NCBI GenBank assembly: GCA_963556495.2
Contig: OY747713.1
Span: forward strand, 51,638,328 to 51,702,327
Length of the DNA: 64,000 nt
DNA from: Valencia hispanica
Lineage: Eukaryota; Chordata; Actinopteri; Cyprinodontiformes; Valenciidae
Direction: 5' to 3'
The stretch's first letter is position 1, and every line of letters begins with the position of its first letter. The translations under genes and the position numbers were made by a program. The notes beneath the pieces were generated by a model. That model did not search any database and was not told the DNA's origin. It saw only the letters and a program-made list of their open reading frames with translations. Shown piece after piece: positions 22,552-34,620 of the stretch.

Positions 22552-24795
22552 AAAGAAAGCTTTGGCTAAAATGGGGCAGAGCACATGGTGTGAACTGTCC
22601 ACATGGAAGACCACAGCTTTAACTAACAGACAAAGAACAACAGAATTAACCTTTCAGCTAACAGACCAGCTAAGGCAGGTCAGACGGAGCCTGATTCTGC
22701 CAACCAGGTGATCAGAGAGTGAGAGAGCGAGAGTAGAACAAGAAAGAGAGTGGGATCCGCTCAGGATAAAAAACTGTTTTTTTTTGTTTTGTTTTGTTTT
22801 TTTTGTTTTGTTTTTTTTCTCACTCTGAGAAGATAAAATCTTACGTCTGATGGTGTCTACCTTCCCTCTGAAGTGGTCTGCGAACTCCTCACAAAGAGTG
22901 GTTGAGGGGGTTTAGGAAATGCTGTAGTAGCTCTGTTAAAAAGTTTATCAATGGTGGAAAAAAGGATTTTGGAATTATTTTTATGTTCCGAGATGATTTT
23001 CGATGTGTGGCTGCCTTCCCCACATCCCACCCCTCTGTTTTAAATGCACATTACAACAACACGCATCAACACCATACTCGAGCGGGAGGATGGAGGCTAG
23101 GGGTCTTTTCACACCCCTGTTCGCTACGGGCCATCAGGGGTTGGGGTCCGGAGGAGGAACAGGCGGTCTGGTCGGGGTCCTGAGCTGTCGGGCTGCTTTG
23201 CCACTGTAGGGCCCTTGGCGGTCTGCTTGTCTCCGTCCTAGAAGGTAGGAGGTCCATCTCCCGGGTCCGGGGCTGGTGGCAATACTGGGGCATCGGTACC
23301 TGGACCTGGGATCATAAAGTGTGTATGGGGTGTGTGAGTGAGGGTACAGCGTCATTTTTTTGGGTGTCTTGGTGAGTCAGTGAGAATGTATGGGTTTAAG
23401 AGGGAGGGAACATATGACTGTGTCTGTATGTCTTTATCTACCTGTCAGGTTGGATCTTGGTCTGCCCCCTCGCCTGGCGCACCTCAGGCCTTACACTTAA
23501 TGGGGGGCCTATTTCCCCTCCGTCACTCCCCGCCGGTGACGGGGGCCCCTGCCTGCCGGTGCATCGGTGGTCAATCTGGTTCGGACCTGGTGCATGCCTG
23601 GCCGGGCCTGGGGGGGCCGGTGTGTCGGTCGGCCGATGCGCTGGGCCGATATCTTCCTTTGGTTGGTTGGGGCACCTCTTTTAGGGGTGCCAGGTTTGGG
23701 ATTGTTGGGTGGTGCCTGCTCGGTGGCTCGGCGGGATGCGGATCCGGCGTCTCTGCTCGTTTGATCACCTGTTCTGTGCGCACCGTAAGTGGTCAGTTCA
23801 TTGGCGGGTTGGACCGGCCCTGGCCCTCGTTGGATGCCTGGTCTCGGCGCTCTGCGTTGCGCGGGATCAGGACCCGGGAGCTGGTACAACTTGGTGTCCA
23901 GATGCTGGCTGAGCCCGGCCTGGGGATGCTGTCCGTCCCCTGCGGCTATCGGTGGGGCGCCCCGACGTAGGGCAGGGGTGGGGCGCTGGGATGTTGGCGG
24001 TGGGGATTGGCCTAGGGTGATGGCGGCGCGTGGCGGCCTGCAGTGCCGGGGGCGCCTCGTCGGCCGGTCCCTTGTCGGGTCCCTGCTGGGGGGTGGGGTG
24101 CCCCTGGGCCCCGGCTCTCCCGGTCCATTGACCGGCCCGCCCTGGTGCGGCCGGTTGCCGGCGGGGCCCGTGGGCTCGTCACTACTCCCCCCCGGGCCCT
24201 TGCATAGTAGCCGCTGGACGTTCCCCTGGGGTTCTCCTTTGCTCCACTCTTGGGGGATGCGGTCGGCCCCGCCGAGTCCGCCTGGGGCTCTGGGGGTCCT
24301 TTGGACGTCCTTGCTCCGATCTCCTTCATGTCTGCATCGATTCCTGGGAGACGGATTGATGCCTGCTCACAACTATCGAACACTCTTATGGAGAAACCTT
24401 ATATGCACCAGCATGCTAACACACACACATAGATGTGGGGTCTCTGGTGTTTAAGGATATATTCTTACTAGAGCTTGATTAATCGGTACCATGAGTTTTT
24501 CTGTGACATTGTTGTTGTATTTTTATATCTATTTTTGTGTGATAAAAAACTGTTTTAAAACACAACAAATAATACAGCTCACAAACTTATGCGTGTGGGG
24601 ATGCTAAATGAGCCAACAGGTTCAGTGCTGGAAAACATTTTAAACCAACAATGAACGAGATCCAACTCATTAAGAACTCTATTTTCCCTATTTATCTACA
24701 CAAGATTGGCACAAATGAACCGGTTTAGTTCTACTTTGTGTTGAGGGAGGTCCATACCAAAGAGGGGAGCAAAATGTGTCCATAAAATAGAACCT
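22552..24795 (-). repeat. LTR-like repeat X, copy 2, split by a retroposed insert
   Basis: Two parts (22,552-22,780 and 24,541-24,795) align continuously with 8215-8700 of copy 1. The 16-bp GATAAAAAACTGTTTT occurs once at the equivalent place in copy 1 (as a related single site) but twice here, at each edge of the insert. The promoter end is missing; it abuts L2-C at about 24,796. Confidence 0.7.
22781..24540 (-). mobile_element. Antisense retroposed chimera: GC-rich body plus L2-B-like fragment and A-rich tail
   Basis: The insert is bounded by an exact 16-bp duplication (22,765-22,780 and 24,541-24,556). Its left edge is T-rich (22,781-22,820), so in sense (minus strand) it ends in an A-rich tail. 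The empty site reads ACTGTTTT then AAAACAC, a TTTT/AAAA target typical of L1-type endonucleases. Next to the tail (about 22,826-23,006) lies a piece matching the L2-B linker at 32,988-33,155. The remaining 1.5 kb is a very GC-rich segment unlike the rest of the window. Long overlapping ORFs there (23,338-23,970; 23,789-24,454) reflect lack of stops in GC-rich DNA. Confidence 0.75.
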
Positions 24796-25216
24796 GCGCA
24801 GGATCCTCTAGGTGTGTAGAGCGCCATTTTCTCTCCAATTTCCTAGTATTCTGCTTTAAAGTATGCAGCTCTGCATTGAACCAGGGAGTCAACCTCCTAT
24901 GGCTAATCACTTTCTTTTTTAAGGGTGCTACACTATCTAATGCCAAACGCAATGAGGAAGTAAAGCTATGAAACAGACCATCAATTTCTGAAGGGTTAGA
25001 GATGGAATTGCTGCCATCCACTGTGTTACTCTGAGTCACTGAGGAAAGTAAGAATGGAACAGATTATTTAAAATGTGTTACAGCCTTGACTGATAAAGCT
25101 CTGCTATAATTAAATTTTCTTTCAGGTTTAGGATGGTCAGTTAAAGTAAATTCAAAAGTTATCAAAAAATGGTCTGGCAGAACCGGGTTATGAGGGAAGA
25201 CTGTTATTTCCTCACA

Positions 25217-25891
25217 CTAAATGATGTATGTCAGTACAAGGTCCAAAGTGTGTTTACCTGAGTGGGTGGGTCCCTGTATTTTTTGAGTAAAGCCAATTGA
25301 GTCTAAGATAGCATTAAAGGCTGCATTTAGGCTATCACTTTCAGTATCCACATGAATATTAAAGTCCCCCACTATAATAACCCTATCAGTATTTAATACT
25401 AAATCAGATAAAAAATGTGAGATCTGAACCAAGAATTGAGAGTAAGGGCCTGGTGGACGATACAAAACCACAAACAAAAATGGTCTTAAAGTTTTGCAAC
25501 TTGGATGAGGAAAACTAAGGGTTAGATGTTCAAAAGAACTGTAGCTATCAATTGGTCTGGAATTTATTAGTAAATGAAAAATGGTTGCAACTTCCCCTCT
25601 ACGCCCAGTACTTCTAGGAATGTAAAAATTTAAATAATTGGAAGGAGTTGACTCATTTATACTGACATAATCCTCCTGCTGCAGCCAGGTTTCTAAATTT
25701 ATTTGATTATCACAAATCAAGTCATTTACTAACAAAGTCTTTGAGAAGACAGATCTTATGTTCGAGAAACCACATTTAATAGTTTTATTTCTTTGTTTAG
25801 TCAAAGTTGTATTTATTTTTATGTGATTTTCATGATTTGCTTTTGTTGGCTTAACTTTTAATCCATTTAATTTTGGCCGTGGGCAAGACAC
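25217..25891 (-). pseudogene. L2-C ORF2 endonuclease domain
   Basis: A 224-codon open stretch encodes an APE-like endonuclease that nicks the target DNA. Visible blocks are CGFSNIRSVFSK (start), a mid-domain RRGEVATIFHL, VVLYRPPGPYSQF, and IVGDFNIHVDTESD (catalytic Asp/Asn) followed by GKHTLDLVLTYII. The terminal SDH block lies beyond the stop in another frame (about 25,160). The linker ORF at 24,731-25,039 belongs to the same protein. Confidence 0.8.
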
Positions 25892-26442
25892 TGTTTCTAT
25901 GGGATAATGGGTGGGTAACAGTACAGAAGCTGTAGAGAGGTGGGTTAAACTACGACTCTGCTTCCTGGTCTGGACCCTGGGTTGTCAGTGGACTATCAGG
26001 GGGGTTATCAGGAGTAAAGGCTGACCGATTCATTGGTTTTGCCGATTAATCGGCACCGATAGTTGATTGGTGGAACTATCGTTATCGGCAAAAATATATA
26101 CCGATTTTTCCTGGTTGCGTCCGTTGCTGGAGCGGCTGAGAAGTGCGCGCTGTCATTCATTACACAGCAAGAGAGAGCTGAGAAGGGTCTGCTGTCATCA
26201 TGCAGTACAAGAGCAGCCTCTACATGTGTAATAAAAACTATCACTGATGCCTCTTGTTGTTTATTTTGACACGTGATTCTGCGTGCTGCACTGAGAGCAC
26301 ACGCTGTGTGGAGAGCACTGACATCAGATGCAAGCACCGACAGCTAAAAGGTATGTATACAGTACATTTTGTCATATCATTATAAAGTGAATAATTTGTT
26401 TACTAAATGCTGCATTAGTAGAGAAAGAACAGCACAACAATA

Positions 26443-28027
26443 CAGTTGCTTGCAAAAGTATTCGGCCCCCTTGAACTTTTCCACATTTTGTCGCATTACG
26501 GCCACAAACATGAATCAATTTTATTGGAATTCCACGTGAAAGATCAATACAAAGTGGTGTACACGAGAGAAGTGGAACGAAAATCATACATGAATCCAAA
26601 CATTTTTTACAAATAAATAAGTGAAAAGTGGGGTGTGTGTAATTATTCAGCCCCCTTTGGTCTGAGTGCAGTCAGTTGCCCATAGACATTGTCTGATGAG
26701 TGCTAATGACTAAATAGAGTGCACCTGTGTGTAATCTAATGTCAGTACAAATACAGCTGCCCTGTGACGGCCTCAGAGGTTGTCTAAGAGAATGTTGGGA
26801 GCAACAACACCATGAAGTCCAAAGAACACACCAGACAAGTCAGGGATAAAGTTATTGAGAAATTTAAAGCAGGGTTAGGCTACAAAAAGATTTCCCAAGC
26901 CTTGAACATCCCATGGAGCGCTGTTCAAGCGATCATTCAGAAATGGAAGGAGTATGGCACAACTGTAAACCTACCAAGACAAGGCCGTCCACCTAAACTC
27001 ACAGGCCGAACAAGGAGAGCGCTGATCAGAAATGCAGCCAAGAGGCCCATGGTGACTCTGGACGAGCTGCAGAGATCTACAGCTCAGGTGGGGGAATCTG
27101 TCCATAGGACAACTATTAGTGGTGCACTGCACAAAGTTGGCCTTTATGGAAGAGTGGCAAGAAGAAAGCCATTGTTAAAAGAAAACCATAAGAAGTCCCG
27201 TTTGCAGTTTGCCACAAGCCATGTGGGGGACACAGCAAACATGTGGAAGAAGGCGCTCTGGTCAGATGAGACCAAAATGGAACTTTTTGGCCAAAATGCA
27301 AAACGCTATGTGTGGCGGAAAACTAACACTGCACATCACTCTGAACACACCATCCCCACTGTCAAATATGGTGGTGGCAGCATCATGCTCTGGGGGTGCT
27401 ACTCTTCAGCAGGGGCAGGGAAGCTGGTCAGAGTTGATGGGAAGATGGATGGAGCCAAATACAGGGCAATCTTGGAAGAAAACCTCTTGGAGTCTGCAAA
27501 AGACTTGAGACTGGGGCGGAGGTTCACCTTCCAGCAGGACAACGACCCTAAACATAAAGCCAGGGCAACAATGGAATGGTTTAAAAAAATGGCCCAGTCA
27601 AAGTCCAGATCTAAATCCAATCGAGAATCTGTGGCAAGATCTGAAAACTGCTGTTCACAAACACTGTCCATCTAATCTGACTGAGCTGGAGCTGTTTTCC
27701 AAAGAAGAATGGGCAAGAATTTCAGTCTCTAGATGTGCAAAGCTCATAGAGACATACCCTTAAAGACTGGCAGCTATAAGTGCAGCAAAAGGTGGTTCTA
27801 CAAAGTATTGACTCAGGGGGCTGAATAATTACGCACACCTCAATTTTTTGTTATTTATTTGTAAATAAAATTTGGAATCATATATATTTTCATTCCACTT
27901 CTCACGTGTACACCACTTAGTATTGGTCTTTCACGTGGAATTCCAATAAAATTGATTCATGTTTGGGGCTGTAATGTGACAAAATGTGGAAAAGTTCAAG
28001 GGGGCCGAATACTTTTGCAAGCCACTG
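26443..28027 (+). mobile_element. Tc1-like transposon (frameshifted transposase)
   Basis: Long inverted repeats of more than 100 bp (CAGTTGCTTGCAAAAGTATT at the left; GCAAAAGTATTCGGCC as its complement at the right end) lie inside TA dinucleotides (26,441-26,442 and 28,028-28,029). Length is 1585 bp, normal for vertebrate Tc1. It sits inside the older DNA remnant, which itself sits in L2-C. Confidence 0.93.
26812..27675 (+). pseudogene. Tc1 transposase, C-terminus frameshifted
   Basis: 287 codons from ATG. An N-terminal paired-like helix-turn-helix (KKISQALNIPWSAVQAIIQK, about residues 25-44) and a basic GRPPKL hook (58-63) precede a DDE domain with first aspartate in LWSDETK (D152) and second in FQQDNDPKHK (D243). 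The third acidic residue should lie in an NPIENLW block; that block is readable in another frame at about 27,605-27,640, showing one indel near 27,595. Downstream sequence to about 27,765 keeps the remaining C-terminal codons out of frame. The product cannot be active. Confidence 0.9.
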
Positions 28028-28312
28028 TATGTTTGTTTGCCTTCGAGGCTGAGAGAGAGGAAGCTAACATTAGTAGTACCTCAAGCGGTGAAAACACTGA
28101 CAAAAATAAACGTAAGTCCGACACGAATGTTTAATGTCACAACTGTTACCATCTATTTGCACTAGTTTATATCCAGCTTGTCCCTTTTATGCATTAAATA
28201 TGCAGAAAAGTTGCATATTTAAAGCTAGAGACGTAAGATAGCAAACTGATATGTTCATACAGCCGACAGAAACATAAACAAATCAGAATGGTGGAATGAC
28301 AGCATGCGGTCA

Positions 28313-29002
28313 TCACTGGTCCGATTGAGCAGGGGACCAGAACAGATTACAGAGTCTGACATTGTTTTGGGCAAACTTACACACTGAGGCAACACTCATT
28401 TTAGTGACCTCCGATTGGTGTAACCGGGTGTCATTAACGCCAGCGTGAATAACAATCTTACTGTATTTACGCTTATCCTTAGCCAGCAGTTTCAGGTAGG
28501 ATTTGATGTCGCCCACTCTGGCCCCTGGCAAGCTTTTGACTATGGTCAATAGTGGCTCTAATGCCACGATTCTGAATATGGAGCTGCCAATTACCAGGGT
28601 CGGGTTCTTAGCAGGTGTGTCGCTGAGCGGGTAAAACCCTGATGGGTTGGTGGTGACCAAAGGCTGGGTTCTAGAACTATGCTTCCTACGTACCGTCACC
28701 CAGTCGGCCTGACGTCCCGGCTGCGCAAGTTTTGTTAGCGGACAGCTAGGGGGTTTTGTCCTTGTTGGCTCCGTGCTGGCTAATGGGCCTCGGCTATCTG
28801 CTGGTTTTTCAACAATTTGGAGCCGGGCCTCTGCCTCCGATACCCTCACCTCCAAAGCTACAAAAATTTTACATTTATTACAGTTACCATTATCACTAAA
28901 GGGGGCAGGGAAGTAACTAAACATCTGACAGAGAGAGCAAGAGAAAGGAGAAGATTTAGGCAGAGAATGAGAGATAGAAGGAGAGGTAAGATGAGTAGCC
29001 AT
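28313..29002 (-). pseudogene. L2-C ORF1, esterase-type
   Basis: 229 codons. The N-terminal part (Cys pairs in CSLCQMF and GNCNKCKIF, then [15 protein letters not shown]) looks like a zinc-binding plus coiled-coil segment. The C-terminal half carries an SGNH-hydrolase-like fold: VIGSSIFR in place of GDS, and [12 protein letters not shown], the GxND block. ORF1 proteins of L2/CR1 elements with an esterase domain are known and bind the element RNA. The GDS to GSS change keeps the serine. The protein ends early relative to the family, so it is probably broken. Confidence 0.75.
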
Positions 29003-29162
29003 AGCTGCAATGAAGCTAAGCTAACTAAGCTAGCGAGACCTTACCAAGCCAAGAAAAACCATGAGAAACACAAAGAGTTCCCAAAACGTAAAGTACACCA
29101 ACAGGAAATTTGTGTTTTAGCGTGCCTGTGTGTTAAAATAACTTAGAAAGGCCTCAGCACAA

Positions 29163-29545
29163 GGCAAGGCAATTTGTATAGCACACTTTCAACAAGGTAA
29201 TTCAAGGTGATTTACATAATTAAAGGGTAAAATAAAAATAGCAGTAAAACACAGACAAAGCATATAAAGTATATACAGCAATAGAGCAAGAAGCATACAC
29301 AAAACATATAATACATCAAAGCATTACTCAAAGGCAGCTCTAAACAGGTAAGTTTTTAGTTATGATTTAAAAGAACTCAGTGTTTCAGCAGCTTTGCAGT
29401 TGTCTGAAAGTTTGTTCCAGATTAAAGGAGCATAGAAGCTGAAAGCTGCTTCTCCATGTTTGGTTCTGATTCTAGGGATGTTGAGTAGACTGGAACTAGA
29501 GGAACTGAGTGGTCTGGAGGGTTGGTAAAAGCTTAAGACATTTAG
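29163..29545 (-). mobile_element. L2-A LINE 3' end, antisense
   Basis: Antisense of the RT C-terminus (RTKHGEAAFSFYAPLIWNKL) and the short L2-A tail, which abuts the L2-C 5' end at 29,160. It is cut on its right at about 29,545 by L1 sequence. Confidence 0.85.
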
Positions 29546-29554
29546 GCTAGCTGT

Positions 29555-30260
29555 TTCGTCCATGCTAACTTCTGCAATGAAAGAGCAGCAAATCTTTATT
29601 GAGAAACAATTTGCAAAATTTGAAGAACAGTTGGACAACATTTAAACAGAGGTAACGAGGAACTCAAACGAAATTAAGAAGCTGAAAACAGACTAAAATG
29701 GGCTCTCCACACAGCTGGCTAAATCCGAGCAGTCTCTCCAAACTACCTGCTGCAAACTTGAAGCAGACTTGGCGGAGTTGGAGGACAGATCCCACAGGGA
29801 TAATATTCGAATTATCAACCTGCCAGAAAAAGTTGAAAGCGGTGATGCAGCGGGATTTGTTTCATCCTCTCTCACCAATGGTTCCCCGCTCTCACTGGTA
29901 TGAAGTTGGAGGTGATGCGGGCTCATCGCATAGAACCAGAGCGCAACACCGGGTCTCGCACCCTGATTTGCAAGATGCTGCGTTACACAGACCAGGACCG
30001 GATCCTGATTGCAGCCAGAGGATCTTGGATTGATGTCAATGGCAAACAGATCCGTTTTGCAGCGGACTACAGTAACTACACCGGTAACGGCGCTGCTCAT
30101 TCTCTCAAGCAATGGAGACAGCGAGGAAACTCTGCTTCATTCTGTTCCTGATTTACCCGGCCAAGTTAAAGCTGTCCCGCGGATCAGATGTGCACCTCTT
30201 TGGGACCCAGGCAGAGGCTGAAGACTTCCTCGGCGCTCAGAACCGGACGGCAGAATGACG
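29555..30260 (+). pseudogene. L1 (Swimmer/Tx1-like) ORF1 remnant
   Basis: Across three frames the sequence reads a coiled-coil tail, then a DRSHRDNIRIINLPEKVE block, EVMRAHRIEPERN, LRYTDQDRILIAARGS and QIRFAADYSNYT. This order (RNA-recognition-like part, then the conserved RAHR block and C-terminal domain) is that of L1 ORF1 (transposase_22-type) proteins. At least two frameshifts and a TGA break it. It shares orientation with the ORF2 start at 35,936, and the L2-B between them is a later insertion. Confidence 0.7.
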
Positions 30261-30813
30261 AATAACTCTGATGTAACCCACTGGTAATAACACGGACTCT
30301 CTAAATAAGTAAAGCATTATCCCATGCAACCAAAATAACATACCTTAGAGCATAGGCCTACTTGAAGATACTGTGACTCTATTTTCCTCCTAAAATGAGG
30401 GATGCTGTTTTTTGTTTGTTTTTATAATGCTTACTTTAGTGATTTAATTTCCAACAGGCGATATATATGAATAATTACAGTTTTGCAGTAGAGGTTGATA
30501 TTTTTTTGCTTGGTTAATATTCCCAAAAACTCTTAACTTTGATGGATAATTTTCAATTTACACTATGACCAATCTTTGCTGTTTTTCTTTTTGTGACATT
30601 TGATTGCTATATACAGAATATTTTTTGGGAGATGGAGGGGCGGGCTTTCGTGATGGTATGATAGCCAGCTTTCTCAGTTCAGGTGCCCATATAGTGGGTG
30701 TATTGTTTGTGGCTATTGCCACCTTGTTATGTTTTAATGTTAGATGTAAGTTCGTATTTCTCCTTTCGGCGACATGGGGTTGAATATTTGGATCTTCATA
30801 TCTCTGACTATAA
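30261..30813 (+). other. L1 ORF1-ORF2 spacer region
   Basis: A-T-rich, with no coding motif. By position it joins the L1 ORF1 remnant to the ORF2 start beyond the L2-B insertion. Confidence 0.45.
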
Positions 30814-31371
30814 TCAAATCAAATCAAACTTTATTTATAAAGCGCTTTTCATACAAGAAGTTGCATCACAAAGTGCTTTACAGATTAAAATGACCCCACA
30901 TAAAACCACCTTCCCTTCCCTCTCACATATTTATAAGCATTGTCACAGTAATACCCCCCTCCCCCCAACCCAACTCCCATGCACACACACAGTTAAAAGA
31001 AAAAGTAAAAAAGGACATTGGGCCGAGTGTAGATGAACCATGCAAGGAAACGCCATCACAGGAGCCATCTGCCCCGGCAGCGGTAGATTAACAGCAGCAG
31101 CCGAGGCACCGACACAGGGCACCCAGTGGAGGAAAGGCCAAGACCCCCACCTCCACCCAAGCTCCACCTGGAGAGCACCCAGGCAGCCACAGCCGACCAC
31201 CGCTCCCGTGACAGAGGGCTCCCACAGAGGAAACACTGGAACGGGGATTAAGATAAATTAAAGTATAAAAATAAACAGTAAATTAATGTGCTAAGATGAA
31301 ATAGTAAAACTGATAAAAATATAATAATATAAAACATGCAGAGCAATTAAACAAACAGTAATAAATAATAA

Positions 31372-34223
31372 TCAGTTAAACGCTAAGCTAAAAAGGTGAG
31401 TCTTGAGCCTGCTCTTAAAAACATGAACGTTCTCTGCAGCCCTGAGGTCCTCTGGCAGCCTGTTCCAGAGGTGAGGGCCATAAAACTGGAAAGACGCCTC
31501 ACCATGCTTGTGTGTCCTGACTTTTGGGGTGACAAGGAGACGGCTGCCAGAGGAGCGCAGAGACCGCGAAGGTTTATATGGTAAAAGCAGTTCAGAGAGA
31601 TAAGAAGGCCCAAGATCATTAAGACACTTAAAAACCATTAAAAGAACCTTAAAGTCGATCCTGAAATGTACGGGGAGCCAATGCAATGATTTTAAGACCG
31701 GTGTAATGTGCTCCCGCCTCCTGGTCTTCGTCAGGACACGTGCTGCTGAATTTTGTAGTAGTTGTAAACCTGATATACTCTTTTTGGGAAGACCAGAAAG
31801 CAGGGCATTACAGTAATCAATCCTACTGGAGATAAAAGCATGCATCAGTGTCTCCGTATTGGCCCGAGAAAGAATGGGGCGGACTCTGGCGATGTTATTT
31901 AGTTGATAAAAACTATTTTAGTAATATTTTTTATGTGAGGAATAAAAGTCAGCTCAGAGTCAAAAATCACGCCCAGGTTCTTCACTTGTAAAGAGGGATT
32001 AAAAGACAGTGATTGTAGTTTTGGTAAAAGTTTCTCTCTCTGAGGCTCAGGACCGATGACTAAAACTTCAGTTTTGTCCTGGTTGAGCTGGAGAAAGTTT
32101 TCTGCCATCCAGGATTTAATGTCTGAAGTGCAGTTAAAAAGTGCATCCATTGGCCGTGTGTCATCGGGAGACATGGAGACGTACAGCTGTGTATCATCAG
32201 CATAACTGTGAAAGTTGACTCCATGTCTTCTGATGACACTGCCAAGAGGGAGCATATACAGGTTAAAAAGCACTGGGCCTAAAATCAAACCCTGGGACAC
32301 ACCACATGTAATCCTATGGACCCTAGAGGAGCAGGTATCTAAACTTACCATAAAAGTCCTGTCTGTGAGATAGGATGTGAACCATTTCTGAACAGCACCA
32401 GAGAGGCCAATCTGTTTTAAACGGGTTAAAAGAATAGTGTGGTCTACTGTATCAAAGGCAGCGCTTAGATCCAGTAGAACCAACACTGTCACCCTCTGTG
32501 CATCATAGTTTAATCTAAAATCATTTAAAATCTTTAGAAGGGCCGTCTCTGTGCTGTGGTTCACCCTAAAACCAGACTGAAATTTCTCCAGGACATTGTG
32601 CTCATTAATAAAATCATTAAGTTGAATTAAAACAATTTTTTCTAAAATTTTGCTTAAAAAAGAGAAGTTAGATACCGGTCTAAAATTGTTAAAATCATTA
32701 AAATCTAAATTGCTCTTCTTCAACAGGGGCCTCACTACCGCCCCTTTAAAGGCGGCAGGAAAGACCCCCGTCTGAAGGGAGCAATTCATCATGGTTAAAA
32801 TCTCCTCTCTAAAAGATCCATAAAATTGCTTAAAAAAGGAAGTGGGAATCGGGTCCAAAACACATGTGGTGGGCCTCACTGAGGAGAAAACTTTATCAAG
32901 AGTCCCAGCTTCTACCAGGACAAAACTGTCCAGCGTTTCCTCTGGTAAAGACACACACTCAGATTTGTCTAAAACCATGTTACTCTGAGAAGATAAAATC
33001 TTACATCTGATGGTGTCTACCTTCCCTCTGAAGTGGTCTGCGAACTCCTCACAAAGAGTGTTTGAGAAGGTTTTAGGAAATGCAGTAGTAGCTCTGTTAA
33101 AAAGTTTATCAATGGTGGAAAAAAGGATTTTGGAATTATTTTTATGTTCTGAGATGATTTTGGAGAAGTATGAATTCCTTGAATTTCTTACTGCATTGTT
33201 GTATAATTTGAGAAGATCTGTGTATATTTGATGTTTTATTGTGGTTTTACTTTTCCTCCATTTTCTCTCTGCCGCCCTACAATTTCTCTTCATTTTTCTG
33301 AGGTTTTCATTTTTCCACGGCGTTGCGGCTTTAGATTTTAAACTTTTAACTTGTAGTGGAGCAAGCCGGTCAAGAGTGGACTGAAGCCTTCTGTTAAAGT
33401 CCTTGACAATAAAATCACAGGGGGCAGGTAAAACAATAGGAGGATTCTTTTTAAAAATTTCCAGAAAACCTGCAGCCACTTTAGGGGTTAGATGGCGCTT
33501 CCTGACAGTTCTCACAGAGGTCTCCTGCTGAATAAAACTGGTGATGTTAAAATACACACAGTCTGGTCAGAGACAGCCAAGTCAACAACAGAGGACACAC
33601 GGGTGGACAGGCCATGCGTGATGACCAAGTCCAGGGTGTGTCCTTTGTTGTGAGTCGGCTGCATGACATGTTGGCTAAAATCCATATAAGTCAGGATGTT
33701 TAAAAAATCTGTCGATAAAGGATCTAAAAGGTTATCTATATGTAGATTAAAATCACCAGCTAAAATGATCATTTCAAAGGAGTTGTGCAAAATTGACAAA
33801 AAACTCTGAAAATTCTTGAATAAAAAGTGCACTCTTTTTAGGAAGCCTATAAATTGTGACACATAAAATCTGAGGAGTGCTAAAAACATTTGCATTATAT
33901 TCAAAAGTAAAATACTTATCAGATAAAACAGTTTTGGCGGAAAGTGTTGATGAACTTATAAAAGCAGTTACACCTCCCCTTTTGCTACTCCTCGTAGAAT
34001 AAGTGAAGTTAAAATTAGGTGGGGAGGCTTCTGTAAGAACAACAGGGGCATCTGCACTCAGCCATGTTTCTGTTAAAAATAAACAATGAAGATTATGGTC
34101 TAAAATCAAATCATTTATTATAAAAGTTTTGTTCAGCAGAGAGCGAACATTAAAAAGTGCCATATTAATAGTGATTGAAGATGGAGGGACTGTATGATTT
34201 ACTGAAAGTGGGGCTTTTGGCAA
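31372..34223 (-). pseudogene. L2-B ORF2: endonuclease plus reverse transcriptase
   Basis: Open stretches 34,223-33,774, 33,904-33,512, 33,557-31,899 (552 codons) and 31,845-31,372 are successive parts of one protein shifted by a few indels. Endonuclease: MALFNVRSLLNKTF, LFLTETWLSAD (catalytic Glu), AGDFNLHIDN, HTLDLVITHG, with SDQ where SDH is expected. RT: FQSGFRVNHSTETALL, LLDLSAAFDTVDH, GVSQGLILGP, and [10 protein letters not shown] with both metal-binding aspartates. The last break is a frameshift near 31,912, after which FISSRIDYCNALLSGLP and the C-terminal RTHKHGEASFQFYGP read on. Few lesions over 2.8 kb imply recent activity. Confidence 0.88.
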
Positions 34224-34620
34224 CTTTTTGAGATTATTTGGATTGCATTTGTTCGGTTAATGATTTTTAGTCCGCTCTCTGCTGATAATAACAGGTATGA
34301 ATGAGGCAGAACAAGGTCCAAGTCCAGTATGTGAGTTACTGTTAAAATCAGGGGTGAGTTCATAGGAGCAGGGACCACTTGCACATCAGGATGTGGCAGA
34401 GGAATCAGAGAGGGCAGGGGCAGCTGTGGCCAGTGTAGTTGACAGGGGGGGGGGGGGCGTGGACATGCCAGGCTCAATGCCAGTGCCTCGTCTATTTAGA
34501 TGGAGCCCATCTGGTCCAAACAGGTGCTTCCTGCCCCCAAAAATGTAAAAATTGTCTATAAAACCAATATTGTGAATGGCGGTGATGGAGGAGAGCCAAG
34601 TATTAAGGGATAAAAGTCTG

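Larger units (their letters stand above)
26013..28255. mobile_element. Probable DNA-transposon remnant interrupting L2-C
   Basis: Leaving the Tc1 aside, about 430 bp at the left and 230 bp at the right are foreign to L2-C. The left part begins with repeated CCGATTAATCGG-like palindromes (26,040-26,105). The right part (28,030-28,110) has a short open stretch ending in a consensus splice donor (ACGTAAGT near 28,110). This fits the first exon and terminus of a hAT-type element, but no transposase domain or matching end is visible. Confidence 0.45.
24796..29160 (-). mobile_element. L2-C LINE, antisense, ORF1 to endonuclease linker, split by DNA transposons
   Basis: Sense runs right to left. A 5' UTR-like start at about 29,160 matches 57,300-57,470. 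ORF1 follows (29,002-28,313). After an interruption (about 26,013-28,255) come the ORF2 N-terminus and endonuclease (25,891-25,217) and the linker before RT (25,039-24,796). RT and 3' UTR are absent, the copy ending where X copy 2 begins. Confidence 0.85.

Noticed and set aside
23338..24454. Long plus-strand ORFs of 210 and 221 codons, and a 126-codon minus-strand ORF
   Set aside because: They overlap in several frames in very GC-rich DNA, begin and end arbitrarily and show no domain. Low stop density explains them.
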